From LMUY01 sp965199005 (GTDB lineage: Bacteria; Pseudomonadota; Alphaproteobacteria; Acetobacterales; Acetobacteraceae), in NCBI GenBank assembly GCA_965199005.1, contig CBDAQK010000001.1, positions 1,798,001 to 1,862,000 of the forward strand: a DNA stretch of 64,000 bases, read 5' to 3'. The notes beneath the pieces were generated by a model, which did not search any database, had not been told where the DNA came from, and saw nothing but the letters and a program-made list of their open reading frames with translations. Each line of letters begins with the position of its first letter. Within the stretch, counting starts at the first letter, position 1. A program made the translations under genes and the position numbers. Below are positions 51,638 to 60,241 of the stretch, in pieces.

Positions 51638-52587
51638 GCGAATTCCTTTTGGGTACGCGCGGGCAGTTGGCTGGTGCCGGCAGGGCTGCCGGGCCAGAGA
51701 CGAACCGGCAGGGCACCGGGCACTGTGACTGGGACGCCTGGCACCAGACCGGCCTGCCGCATCAGCGTGTCCATGGTTGGGTCATCAAAGCCGGGCCAGC
51801 GATGGGCCAGCCGCTCGGTGAGCTCGGTGCGGTCGTGCTGGACGAGGTCGACGACCAACACCTGGCCGCCGGGCCGCAACACGCGGGCGGCTTCGGCCAG
51901 CGCCGCCGCCGGATCCTCGGCGTAGTGCAACACCATTTGCAGGATGGCCGTGTCGAAGACGTGGGCGGCCATGGGGAGGCGATACATGTCGGCTTGGCGC
52001 ACGGCGCAATGCGCGAGCTCGGATTTGGACAGGCGGGACCGCGCCAGGGCCAGCATGGCCCGGCTGGCATCGATCCCGACCCCATGTTCGACCCTCGGCG
52101 CCAGTTGCTCCAGCAGCCGGCCCGTGCCGGTGCCAATGTCCAGCAGCCGGCCAGGCCGCTCGCCCACGGCATCGAGCACCGCCTGCTCTATGGCGTCCAC
52201 CGGAAGGGCGAGGGCATGCGCTTCGTCCCAATCGGCACCCTGGTTGCGAAAGCTGTCGGAGGCGATGCGGGCGCGTTCGGCCAACACCCGGGCGGCGTGG
52301 CGGCGGTCTGCCTCCAGCACCGGGTCATCGGCGGGAAGGCGGCCAAGCAGGTCTCGGCTGAGGCTGGACCCGGGGGGCAGGGTGAACCAAACATTCGCAC
52401 CCTCGCGCACCCGGTCGATCACGCCGGCCTCGACGAGCAGGCGGAGATGGCGGGACAGCCGCGGCTGGGACTGACCCAGAATCTCGGTATAATCCATCAC
52501 GCAGAACGTGCCCCGCGCCGCCAGGGCGAGCAGCCGCAGCCGCGTAGGCTCGGCGCAGGCGCGGAGGGCGAGGAGGAGGGCGTCCAT
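51634..52587 (-). CDS. ArsR-methyltransferase fusion, SahR-type regulator
   Basis: A 317-residue protein with an N-terminal ArsR winged helix (~1-90: ACAEPTRLRLLALAARGTFC, ILGQSQPRLSRHLRLLVEAG) and a C-terminal SAM-dependent methyltransferase domain (motif I GRLLDIGTGTGRLLEQLAPR, then VFDTAILQMVLHYAEDP). In alphaproteobacteria this fusion upstream of metH is the SAH-responsive regulator SahR of methionine metabolism, so the methyltransferase fold is expected to sense SAH. The ATG at 52587 is followed downstream by metH with a four-base overlap. Autoregulation from the palindrome at 52601-52620 is expected. Confidence 0.87.
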   Translation of the reverse strand: MDALLLALRACAEPTRLRLLALAARGTFCVMDYTEILGQSQPRLSRHLRLLVEAGVIDRVREGANVWFTLPPGSSLSRDLLGRLPADDPVLEADRRHAARVLAERARIASDSFRNQGADWDEAHALALPVDAIEQAVLDAVGERPGRLLDIGTGTGRLLEQLAPRVEHGVGIDASRAMLALARSRLSKSELAHCAVRQADMYRLPMAAHVFDTAILQMVLHYAEDPAAALAEAARVLRPGGQVLVVDLVQHDRTELTERLAHRWPGFDDPTMDTLMRQAGLVPGVPVTVPGALPVRLWPGSPAGTSQLPARTQKEFA

Positions 52588-52600
52588 GCCGGTTGATATG

Positions 52601-52620
52601 ACATAAAGATATGCTTATGT
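52601..52620. promoter_or_regulatory. SahR-type palindromic operator
   Basis: ACATAAAGATATGCTTATGT reads as a near-perfect palindrome (ACATAA outer arms, ATAT centre; AAG/CTT between). It resembles the SahR site I recall, ATAAAGATATCTTTAT. It lies 14 bases upstream of the regulator's start and 9 bases before the likely start of the divergent Cys-rich gene, so it can control both. Confidence 0.7.
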
Positions 52621-52628
52621 CTACTAGT

Positions 52629-52910
52629 ATGACCATCTTCGTTGATGCCCGGATTCCGATCGTCTTTGGTGTGGACCCAACCGGCACCGATGTGGTGCTG
52701 CTGCCAGAGGGCTGCGAACCACACCCGGCGGGTTGTGCCTGCTGTGTTGCGCGCGGGGCCGATGCGGCTGCCCTGGACCGGCTGTTTCTGGACCGGGTGC
52801 GCGGAACCATCCCGTGGTTCACCCGGGTGGTGGTGCCGGAAGACTCGCCGGCGCTACGCAACGCAGTTCAGAGCGACCCCGTCCTGGTCGCCCGCTTTCG
52901 GCTCGGCTAA
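52629..52910 (+). CDS. small protein with CxCC motif
   Basis: A 93-residue protein with GCACCVARGADAAALDRLFL, a CxCC cluster followed by a helix, and a C-terminal RVRGTIPWFTRVVVP. The CxCC loop resembles the metal-binding GCxCC site of COG0523/CobW GTPases but the GTPase domain is absent. It may bind a metal such as Zn or Co. Start: ATG at 52629 (frame open from 52611); no clear ribosome site. It is transcribed divergently from the SahR-metH operon and shares its operator region. Function is unknown. Confidence 0.6.
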   Translation: MTIFVDARIPIVFGVDPTGTDVVLLPEGCEPHPAGCACCVARGADAAALDRLFLDRVRGTIPWFTRVVVPEDSPALRNAVQSDPVLVARFRLG

Positions 52911-53071
52911 TTCGCTTCCGCCACGGCCGGCCAGCACCGCACCACCTTGCCGCACATCTCCTAGCCCGGCTTTAGGGCACCGCTGACCAGAGCGCTAGGC
53001 CTCAGCCGTTCGCCGCTTGTAAAGCGTTGAACTCATGTTAGAGAGCAAGCCCTCAAGCCACGCTGGATCCA

Positions 53072-56000
53072 ATGCCCGCGCTTACGCTGCCCTCGGACTA
53101 CCATTTTCCTGGCGTTATCAAAGAGATATCACCCGGCGATACGATGTTCGACGGCGGGAACGACCATTACCTGCAGGTCGGCCTATCGGCGCTCAATGTC
53201 ATCGAGGCGGCGTTCCTCGGCGCTCCAGAGCCTCGAACGATCCTTGATATCCCATGCGGGTTTGGCCGGGTGACACGCGTGCTGCGCGCCCGCTACCCGA
53301 GCGCGGTGATCACCGCCTGCGACCTCGACCGTTTGGGAGTCGACTTCACGGCGGAGACATTCGGCGCGCGGCCCGCCTACTCCGAACCGAATTTCCGTCA
53401 TCTTCAACTCAGCGGCCCCTTCGACCTGATTTGGGTAGGGTCGCTGCTCACCCATCTGCCGGAGCATCAGACAAGGCAGTTCCTCGACTTCGCGGTTCGC
53501 CACATGGGACCGGACTCACGCCTGGTGGTGACCAGTCACGGCGAATACGTGGCGACGCGGCTACGGACGACGACCTACGGCTTGAGTGAACCGGCTGCCT
53601 GCGGCTTGACCGGGCAATACCTCAAGGATGGTTACGGCTACCGGGGCTATGATGGCGGACCGGATTACGGCATCTCGCTGACGGCGCGCGCTTGGTACGA
53701 GAACGTGCTCGCCGACAGTCCTTTACGTCTGCAATCCTATCACGACCGTGGGTGGGACCGGCATCAGGACGCGCTCGTGTTACGCTTGGCGCCAGGACGA
53801 AAAGCGACAAGTGGGACCGAAACCCCGCCGCTGTTCAGTCAGGACCACATTCAGCTGCCGCTGTCGGCAAAGCAGCAAGAAGAACAAGATGCGTCGGGAG
53901 AGTATTACTTCGACGAGGAGTGGTATTGCAAGACGTTCCCTGACGTGGCCGCGGCAGTGGGCGAAGGCATATACGCTTCTGGCTTCGCCCATTTCCTGGC
54001 TTATGGCTGGCGGGAAGGCAGGCCGCCCTTCGACCCGCAGAACGCCTATATGCGCCGGAGCACGCCTAAACCGGGCGCGTGGTTCGGAGGGGTCGTGGGG
54101 GGCGCCAACCGTATCCGCGAAGCATGGTCGGTCAGGCCCGAAGACCAGGCCGAAGATGCCGGCTGGTATTGGATGGCGCATCCGGCAGTCCGGGCCCGCT
54201 CCAATGCTTTGGCATCTGGCAATGCGAGTGAGGACGCGTATGACCGGCTCGCGTCGCTGCTGCGTGAGCGCGGCTTGGGGCTGCCGATAGCGCGGTCTGT
54301 GTCGATCGGCTGCGGGTTCGGCGGCCTGGAGCGTGATTTGTCGGCGCGCGGGCTCGTACGCGAGGTGGACGCTTACGATATCGCCCCATCGGCGATAGCC
54401 GAGGCCAAGCGGCAGGCCCAACAAGCTGGTCTGCTCCGGGTGCGTTATCACGTGAAGGATCTCGAAGATATCGATTTGCCGCCGAGTTCGGCGGACGTTG
54501 TATTCGCTCACTCGTCTGTCCACCATGTCGAGCGGCTAGAGGCGCTTTACGCAGTCGTGCAGCGCACGCTCCGTCCCGGCGGCGTGTTTCATTTGCACGA
54601 GTACGTGGGTCCGACACGGTTTCAGTGGACCGATGCACAATTAGACCTTGCAAATGCATTCCTCGACAGCCTGCCGCCCCGGCTGCGCGAGCTTCCGAGC
54701 GGCGAACCAAAGGAGCGGCTGCGCCGCCCGACGATTGAGGAAATGATTGCGGCGGATCCAAGCGAAGCCGTGCGATCGGCTGACTTGATTGGCGCGCTGA
54801 GCCCGTATTTCGACATCATCGAGCATCGGCCGCTGGGTGGCGCTTTGGCCCATATCGCACTCGGCGGCATCGCGCAGAACTTCGATCCGGCCGCACCGGA
54901 TGATTGTGCCATTCTTCAACGCCTGTTCGCGACTGAAGACGCGGCCATGGCCGAAGGGGTCATCGGCAGCGACTTCGCGACGATCACCGCAGTATCAAAG
55001 CCCGTTACCTGGCAAAAAGGCTCTCTCGTGCATCAATCCACTGCTGCCCGTATCGCATCCCTCTTCCCGCCAGCGCGCCGCTTATATGCTGCCGTCAACC
55101 ATCTTAACGCTGCGGTGGGAGCCTTGCAGGCCCATCAGGACCGTATGACGGATGAGTTGGTGGCATTGCGCCTGCGGCAGGACACGGCGATCTCTGAACC
55201 GGCACAAGCGCCAGCCTCGGCCGTCCCGCAGGCAAGTGCCGAGGCGGAACTCGACCGCATGACCCGGCGGGAGATGGGCGAGGCGGCGTTGCGCAATCTG
55301 CCCTTCCTGCCGGGTGGTTTCGAGGTTGAGCCGAACCTGATCACGGTGACCGGCTATTGCGGCGCGCCGGAGGGGATCACCAAGCAGATGGCGTTCTTCG
55401 TGAACGGTCAACAAATCGCTGACGTCGACTATCCCATTGAGGATCCTGAGCTTAAGTCTCGCTTTCCAGACATACCCGGCATGGGACTCGTGTTTCGGGC
55501 CAGGATCCGCGAGAACCTCGACAGTTTGCGGGCGGCGCGGTTCTGGCGTTTCGATGCCTCGCCGACGGGTAAGTACAACCCGGCGGATTGGCGCCGGGCG
55601 GTTCACTACATGAACCCGGACCAGGAAGTTTTTCCGTTTCCGGCGACGGCAAACATCCAGCGCGTCATTGGCGACACGTCGGTCGAACGATTTGCCATGG
55701 GCGGCGCCATCATCTTTAACAACGCCGCGCATTATCTGCGGGAGATGGGTTTTAGCTGGGCCGATTTCCCGCACATCCTGGATTGGGGCTGCGGCGCCGG
55801 GCGCCTCACGCGTTATTTGATTGGCGAGACACCTTGTAAGGTGACCGGGGTGGATATCGACGCGGACAACATCGCCTGGTGCCAGCAGACCTATACGGGA
55901 GGCGAATTCCACACGGTGCCATTGCGTCCGCCGACCGAGCTAGCGCCTGGGAAGTTTGACCTGGTATTCGGTTTATCTGTGCTGACCCATCTGCAGGAGC

Positions 56001-56323
56001 AGGATCAATTCCTATGGCTGCAGGAGTTGCAGCGGATCACGCGGCCGGGTGCGCTACTGTTTCTGTCGATCCAAGGGCCGACGCAGTTCGCTTATAATAA
56101 ATTCCCGCCCCATCTGTACCGTGACTTACAGACCAACGGGTTCATCGATCTATGTCGCGATGCAGCACTTGATGCTGTGGTAACTGATAAAGAATATTAT
56201 CGGGCTGCCATGCACTCGCGTGCGTATATCACCCAGCGCTGGGGTGAGTTTTTCGACGTGCTCGCTATCGTCGACGCGATTGCCGGGTTGCAGGATTTCG
56301 TTGTACTGCGCAGGCGACCCTGA
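53072..56323 (+). CDS. protein with three methyltransferase domains
   Basis: A 1083-residue soluble protein with three class I SAM-dependent methyltransferase domains: ~35-245 (motif I ILDIPCGFGRVTRV), ~365-600 (SIGCGFGGLERDL), and ~860-1080 (ILDWGCGAGRLTRYL). Between 1 and 2 is a short glycan-protein-type motif (DEEWYCKTFPDVAAA ... YGWREGRPP), the repeat often found in glycosyltransferase and surface-glycan proteins. Between 2 and 3 is a helical stretch and a small beta-rich module. Such multi-domain enzymes often cap or decorate polysaccharide chains, but no glycan genes are nearby. Start ATG at 53072; upstream region has no other gene. Activity of each domain is open. Confidence 0.82.
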   Translation: MPALTLPSDYHFPGVIKEISPGDTMFDGGNDHYLQVGLSALNVIEAAFLGAPEPRTILDIPCGFGRVTRVLRARYPSAVITACDLDRLGVDFTAETFGARPAYSEPNFRHLQLSGPFDLIWVGSLLTHLPEHQTRQFLDFAVRHMGPDSRLVVTSHGEYVATRLRTTTYGLSEPAACGLTGQYLKDGYGYRGYDGGPDYGISLTARAWYENVLADSPLRLQSYHDRGWDRHQDALVLRLAPGRKATSGTETPPLFSQDHIQLPLSAKQQEEQDASGEYYFDEEWYCKTFPDVAAAVGEGIYASGFAHFLAYGWREGRPPFDPQNAYMRRSTPKPGAWFGGVVGGANRIREAWSVRPEDQAEDAGWYWMAHPAVRARSNALASGNASEDAYDRLASLLRERGLGLPIARSVSIGCGFGGLERDLSARGLVREVDAYDIAPSAIAEAKRQAQQAGLLRVRYHVKDLEDIDLPPSSADVVFAHSSVHHVERLEALYAVVQRTLRPGGVFHLHEYVGPTRFQWTDAQLDLANAFLDSLPPRLRELPSGEPKERLRRPTIEEMIAADPSEAVRSADLIGALSPYFDIIEHRPLGGALAHIALGGIAQNFDPAAPDDCAILQRLFATEDAAMAEGVIGSDFATITAVSKPVTWQKGSLVHQSTAARIASLFPPARRLYAAVNHLNAAVGALQAHQDRMTDELVALRLRQDTAISEPAQAPASAVPQASAEAELDRMTRREMGEAALRNLPFLPGGFEVEPNLITVTGYCGAPEGITKQMAFFVNGQQIADVDYPIEDPELKSRFPDIPGMGLVFRARIRENLDSLRAARFWRFDASPTGKYNPADWRRAVHYMNPDQEVFPFPATANIQRVIGDTSVERFAMGGAIIFNNAAHYLREMGFSWADFPHILDWGCGAGRLTRYLIGETPCKVTGVDIDADNIAWCQQTYTGGEFHTVPLRPPTELAPGKFDLVFGLSVLTHLQEQDQFLWLQELQRITRPGALLFLSIQGPTQFAYNKFPPHLYRDLQTNGFIDLCRDAALDAVVTDKEYYRAAMHSRAYITQRWGEFFDVLAIVDAIAGLQDFVVLRRRP

Positions 56324-56352
56324 CTGTATCTCATAGACCGGTGATGTAGATG

Positions 56353-56418
56353 GGATAAGCGAAGCGTCATCCGCCGCGCCCAGTGCCGCGACGAGGGCGG
56401 ATGGCGCTGCGCTTATCC
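56353..56418. repeat. long imperfect hairpin, repeat-type terminator
   Basis: Left arm GGATAAGCGAAGCGTCATCC... (56353-56375) pairs with the right arm (56396-56418) at 21 of 23 positions around a 20-base loop. It begins 30 bases after the triple-methyltransferase stop. The GGATAAGCG/CATCCGCC sequence resembles pieces at 35107-35132 and 48137, so it looks like a dispersed repeat that may also terminate transcription. The rest of the gap up to the next repeat holds nothing coding that I can see. Confidence 0.6.
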
Positions 56419-56517
56419 GCCCTACCCTATTGATCTGCCCGGTGGGAAACTGCCTCACCGTCAGGGACGAAGCACGCGACGCCGCTTCCCTAGGGTGATC
56501 GCGCGGTTCAGGTCTCT

Positions 56518-56592
56518 ACAAGCCCTACGCCTTTGTTGTTAGCGGCAGCTTTGTCGGCGTGCCGACGCACTTATTTGCCGACGCTGCCTTAG
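56518..56592 (-). repeat. dispersed hairpin repeat, copy B
   Basis: The reverse complement of 56542-56592 is identical to 2440-2490 over 51 bases, and similarity extends a further ~20 bases with small differences (to 56518). The same nested stems occur. The element supplies the TAA stop codon (56589-56591) of the FemAB-like gene. Its orientation is opposite to copy A. Confidence 0.8.
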
Positions 56593-57749
56593 TCTTCGCC
56601 CTTGCGGTATGGTGAAAACTCCGCAATCAACTCCTCCATTCCCGCCAAAATCGCCGGGCGCTCCCGCTGGAGGAAATCGTCCACGGCTGCACGCAGCCCC
56701 GCATGGGTCAACCAATGTGCGGAATAGGTTGGCTTGGGAAGATATCCCCGTTGGATCTTGTGTTGTCCCTGCGCTCCTGCCTCGACGCGCGACAGACCGT
56801 GCTCGATGGCGAAGTCGATGGCGCGATAATAGCAGAGTTCGAAGTGCAGAAAAGGCCAGTCTCCCGTGCAACCCCAGTTGCGGCCGTAAAGCGCGTCCCG
56901 CCCCATCAAATTCAGCGCACCGGCAACAGGCTTGCCACCTTGCTCGGCCAACATCAGCACCACCCGGTCCCCCAGTCGCTCCCCCAGCATGGGGAAGAAC
57001 CGCTTGGTGAGGTAAGCGCTGCCCCATTTGCGGTCCACGGTCGATTGGTAGAACCGGTAGAACGCATCCCATTCGCGCCGCCCGATCTCCGGCCCGCGTA
57101 GCGTGCGGAACACCAACCCGGCGCTGTTCGCATCCCGCCTTTCCCGTCGCAGCGTCTTGCGCTTCCGCGACGAGAGGGCGCCCAGGAAGTCGTCGAATGT
57201 GGCGTAGCCCGCATTCTCCCAATGATATTGCTGGCCAAGCCGTTGCAACCAGCCGGCGCGGCCCAGTGCTTCGTATTCGGCCTCGCTGCAGAAGGTCGCG
57301 TGAACGCCGGATAGCTTCAGCTCACCGCAGGCCTGCACCAGGGCCTGGGCCAGTGCCTCTGGCGGAACGCCGCTGCCGGGACGGCAGAGCAGCCGCGGGC
57401 CCGGCACGGGGGAGAAAGGCACCGCCACCTGCAGCTTTGGATAGTAGTTGCCGCCCGCCTGCTCGTAGGCATTCGCCCAACCGTGGTCGAACACATACTC
57501 GCCATAGCTGTTGGATTTCGCATACATCGGCGCGGCCGCCAGCACCTGCCCCGCCGGGTCACGCAACACGGCGTGCTGCGGCAGCCACCCGGTGCGCGGT
57601 CCGGCCGACCCGCTATCTTCCACGGCCGAGAGGAAGGCGTGGCTGACAAACGGGTTGTCATCCCCCGCACAGGCATCCCATTCCACCGGAGGAATCGCCG
57701 CGATGGACGGATACAACGACAGCGTCAGCGAAGGTGGGCTGCAGGACAT
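56589..57749 (-). CDS. FemAB-like GNAT acetyltransferase (DUF482 type)
   Basis: A 386-residue protein of the DUF482/FemAB-like GNAT group. Seen are the N-terminal IPPVEWDACAGDDNPFVSHA, the central HWENAGYATFDDFLGALSSR with the basic RKRKTLRRERRDA segment, and the C-terminal GNAT-like core (LAEQGGKPVAGALNLMGRDA, HFELCYYRAIDFAIEHGLSR, AGAQGQHKIQRGYLP). Members are linked to peptidoglycan or amino-acid modification, with no firm substrate. The stop codon falls inside dispersed repeat copy B, so the extreme C-terminus could be a recent edit. It follows the RidA gene by 42 bases and is the third gene of the minus-strand operon. Confidence 0.85.
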   Translation of the reverse strand: MSCSPPSLTLSLYPSIAAIPPVEWDACAGDDNPFVSHAFLSAVEDSGSAGPRTGWLPQHAVLRDPAGQVLAAAPMYAKSNSYGEYVFDHGWANAYEQAGGNYYPKLQVAVPFSPVPGPRLLCRPGSGVPPEALAQALVQACGELKLSGVHATFCSEAEYEALGRAGWLQRLGQQYHWENAGYATFDDFLGALSSRKRKTLRRERRDANSAGLVFRTLRGPEIGRREWDAFYRFYQSTVDRKWGSAYLTKRFFPMLGERLGDRVVLMLAEQGGKPVAGALNLMGRDALYGRNWGCTGDWPFLHFELCYYRAIDFAIEHGLSRVEAGAQGQHKIQRGYLPKPTYSAHWLTHAGLRAAVDDFLQRERPAILAGMEELIAEFSPYRKGED

Positions 57750-57791
57750 AGGCGAGCATATGGCAGCGCAGCATAACCCCGCCAGTCCGGA

Positions 57792-58256
57792 TTAGCGGAC
57801 CGCGAACATCCCCTCGACCTCCACCGCGGCGTCACCCGGCAAGGCAGGGACACCGATCGTGGACCGTGCATGCCGTCCCGCCTCGCCAAACAGCGCAACC
57901 GCCAGATCGGAGGCCCCGTTCATCACCACGGCGTGCTGGGTGAAATCGGCCGGGCTGGCGACGAAGCCACCCAGGCGCACGACGCGGACAACGCGGTCCA
58001 GGTCGCCATCGCAAGCGGCACGAAGGTGCACCAGGACGTTGATCAGGCACAGCCGCGCAGCTTCCTGCCCTGCCTCGACGGTGACGCCGCCGCCAACCTT
58101 GCCGGTGAACGCGATCTTGCCCTCGCGGGCGGGCACTTGGCCGGACACCACCACCAGATCCCCGCTGCGGACGAAGGGGACATAGTTGGCCATCGGGGCC
58201 ATGGGCTGCGGCAGGGTAATGCCGAGTTCGGCCAGCCGGGCGTCGATGCGGCCCAT
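57792..58256 (-). CDS. RidA-family protein
   Basis: A 154-residue member of the RidA/YjgF/Rid group, cytoplasmic trimers that deaminate reactive enamine/imine intermediates. The N-terminus carries ANYVPFVRSGDLVVVSGQVP and the C-terminal part RHARSTIGVPALPGDAAVEV, with the conserved Arg of the active site in the ARS stretch. Start ATG at 58256 shares its A with the stop of the TSCPD gene (TGATG), so the two are coupled. It lies in an operon with a degenerate RNR-like protein and a GNAT, which does not fit a simple Rid pathway. Confidence 0.9.
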   Translation of the reverse strand: MGRIDARLAELGITLPQPMAPMANYVPFVRSGDLVVVSGQVPAREGKIAFTGKVGGGVTVEAGQEAARLCLINVLVHLRAACDGDLDRVVRVVRLGGFVASPADFTQHAVVMNGASDLAVALFGEAGRHARSTIGVPALPGDAAVEVEGMFAVR

Positions 58257-59710
58257 CAGCCGGCGACCAAGCGCAAGGCGATGCGGGCGCGGCGCCGCGG
58301 CAAATCCAATGGCAGCAAGGGTGAATCCTCCGGCTTGGGTGGCAGCTCAGTATCGTCGGCAGGCACGACGCGGCCAAGGTAGCTCGCCGCCAGCGATCGG
58401 ACGACGTAATCCGGGATGGAACTCGCGCGGTCGATGGCCGCGTCACCTTCCACGGCGCCCGCAGGGGCGAAACGCGCATGGGACAGCGCATCCACATAGG
58501 CGTCGAGCGGGGTGCCATGCTGCAAACCGACGGAGAGGGCGGTCGCGAAGGCGTCGGCCAGGCCGCGTACCGCCGCCGATTCCCGCGGCAAGGCCAATCC
58601 GATCTCGCCGAGGCGGCCGTCGGCATAATCGCCCGTGCGCAGGAACACGCGATGGCCGCCGATCGCCGCCTTCTGGGTATAGCCGCGGCGGCGGGCCGGT
58701 AGCTCCTCGCGGCAGGCATCGTTGGCCGGGGACCGCTGCGGCTGCGGGCGGGCCGGCATGGCGTGCAGCAGCGGCGCGACCGCGTCGTGCATGGCGGCAT
58801 GGTCGGCGGTTGTTGCAATCGGGATCACGGGCTCCCCCGCCAAGGCGGCGGCCAATGCCGCATCCTGCGAAATGCCGCGTGCAGTGAGCCAGGCGCGGGT
58901 GGCGCGCAGCAGGCCGTTGGCACCCACGGGCGCGAAAGCGGGGGCGATGCCACCGGTTTCGACGCCTAACAGGCCGTCTGCGGCGCTGGGCGGCAGGATG
59001 GCGGTGCCGGGGCGCGCACTTCCAGTGCGCAGGGCCGCAAGCCTGGCCGCACCGGCGGCTTCGGCAAGCCCGGGGATGACGCAACTCGCCGGGGGCCCCG
59101 GCCAATTCGGCAGCGTGGCCAGCAAATCCAGTTGCGGGCCGGCGAGGACCGTGTCCACCCGGCCCCGCAACACCCCCGCGAGGCACGCGGCCACGTCGCG
59201 TGCCGGCTTGCTGGCGTAATCCAGGCCGAGCGTGGCCAGGAGCCCAGCCAGATCGGTCATCGCCACCGCGTATCCTGTGGCATGAGGTGCCAGCAATTGC
59301 AGTGCCTCTGCCGCGGTCGTGGCAGCCCCGGCGAATGCCTCTACATCGAACCCGGCCGTCGTATCGTGAAAGGCGGGAAGGTTGAGGACGAAGCCCGGCC
59401 GTTCGCCCGGCGAGCCGCGCCATACCCCGTCTGTCGGGGCGCCACGCCGCAGCAACAGCAGCGCATGCAGCCGGTCGGCCAGCCCGACGATCCCCGCATC
59501 CTTGGCCCGGATCGAGATCGGGAGGATCCAGGCTTGCGCAAGGGCCGGCAAGGACACCCGGCCGGTGCCCGGTGCCAACTCGCAGACGGCCGCGGCCGCG
59601 GCATCGTCCCACGCAGCCGGTAAGCGGACGGGCCGGGTCTGCGAATCCGGGTCGGACGCGGCCTCCGTCTGCCGCAGCCGCACGCCTTGCCAAGTCCGGT
59701 CGGTTTTCAT
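58256..59710 (-). CDS. degenerate NrdJ-like TSCPD-domain protein
   Basis: A 484-residue protein. Residues ~336-446 match the TSCPD C-terminal domain of B12-dependent ribonucleotide reductase NrdJ (ARRRGYTQKAAIGGHRVFLR, TGDYADGRLGEIGLALP, ALSVGLQHGTPLDAYVDAL, RFAPAGAVEGDAAIDRASS, DYVVRSLAASYLGR). The N-terminal ~330 residues look like a remote, eroded RNR barrel (NLPAFHDTTAGFDVEAFAGA, VAMTDLAGLLATLGLDYAS) but lack recognisable catalytic Cys and radical-transfer motifs. So it is probably not an active reductase. Start: ATG at 59710 (frame open to 59779). It heads an operon with RidA and a GNAT. Alphaproteobacteria may share this paralog; I cannot check that here. Confidence 0.75.
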   Translation of the reverse strand: MKTDRTWQGVRLRQTEAASDPDSQTRPVRLPAAWDDAAAAAVCELAPGTGRVSLPALAQAWILPISIRAKDAGIVGLADRLHALLLLRRGAPTDGVWRGSPGERPGFVLNLPAFHDTTAGFDVEAFAGAATTAAEALQLLAPHATGYAVAMTDLAGLLATLGLDYASKPARDVAACLAGVLRGRVDTVLAGPQLDLLATLPNWPGPPASCVIPGLAEAAGAARLAALRTGSARPGTAILPPSAADGLLGVETGGIAPAFAPVGANGLLRATRAWLTARGISQDAALAAALAGEPVIPIATTADHAAMHDAVAPLLHAMPARPQPQRSPANDACREELPARRRGYTQKAAIGGHRVFLRTGDYADGRLGEIGLALPRESAAVRGLADAFATALSVGLQHGTPLDAYVDALSHARFAPAGAVEGDAAIDRASSIPDYVVRSLAASYLGRVVPADDTELPPKPEDSPLLPLDLPRRRARIALRLVAG

Positions 59711-59883
59711 GAGCCGCAAGGTAGACTGCGGGGAAGGAGCCGAAAAGCCGGATTTTGCGTGGGCGCTGGCCCTTGCCACAGAATGTTGTGGGTAACCGAC
59801 CAGTCAGAGTGGTAACCCGGCAGACTCGCCGGCCGGGCGCTCCTCACAGTGGACCCGCTCTGCGACGCTGCTATAACCCCTAC

Positions 59884-60240
59884 ATGACCCTGATGATGCG
59901 CCTTATCACATCCCTTACCGGCCGGCTGGTCGGGCGGGATGCAGTTGGTAACGTCTACTACGAGGCAAAGCGGGCTCCGCGGAGTTATCTCCGCCGCCGT
60001 CGTTGGGTGATGTATGCCGGGGAGGTGGAGGCCAGCACCATCCCGCCCGAATGGCATGCGTGGCTGCATTACACGACCGACCTCCCCATTCCCGAGACGG
60101 TGCGCCGAGCCTGGCAGAAACCGCATGAGCCTAACCTGACTGGCACTCCGCTCGGCTATCGCCCACCGGGCAGCGACTATCTAGGCGGGAAGCGCCCGCC
60201 CGCCAGCGGGGATTACGAAGCCTGGACGCCGGGTAACTGA
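59884..60240 (+). CDS. complex I accessory subunit NDUFA12 homologue
   Basis: A 118-residue NDUFA12/B17.2-family protein, a supernumerary subunit of alphaproteobacterial and mitochondrial complex I. The family segments GRDAVGNVYYEAK, RRRWVMYAGEVEASTIPPEW, HAWLHYTTDLP and HEPNLTGTPLGYRP are all present. ATG at 59884 starts it (the open frame begins at 59755). It is one base upstream of the MlaD gene, and this NDUFA12-MlaD-DUF2155 order is common in the Rhodospirillales. Confidence 0.92.
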   Translation: MTLMMRLITSLTGRLVGRDAVGNVYYEAKRAPRSYLRRRRWVMYAGEVEASTIPPEWHAWLHYTTDLPIPETVRRAWQKPHEPNLTGTPLGYRPPGSDYLGGKRPPASGDYEAWTPGN

Positions 60241-60241
60241 C

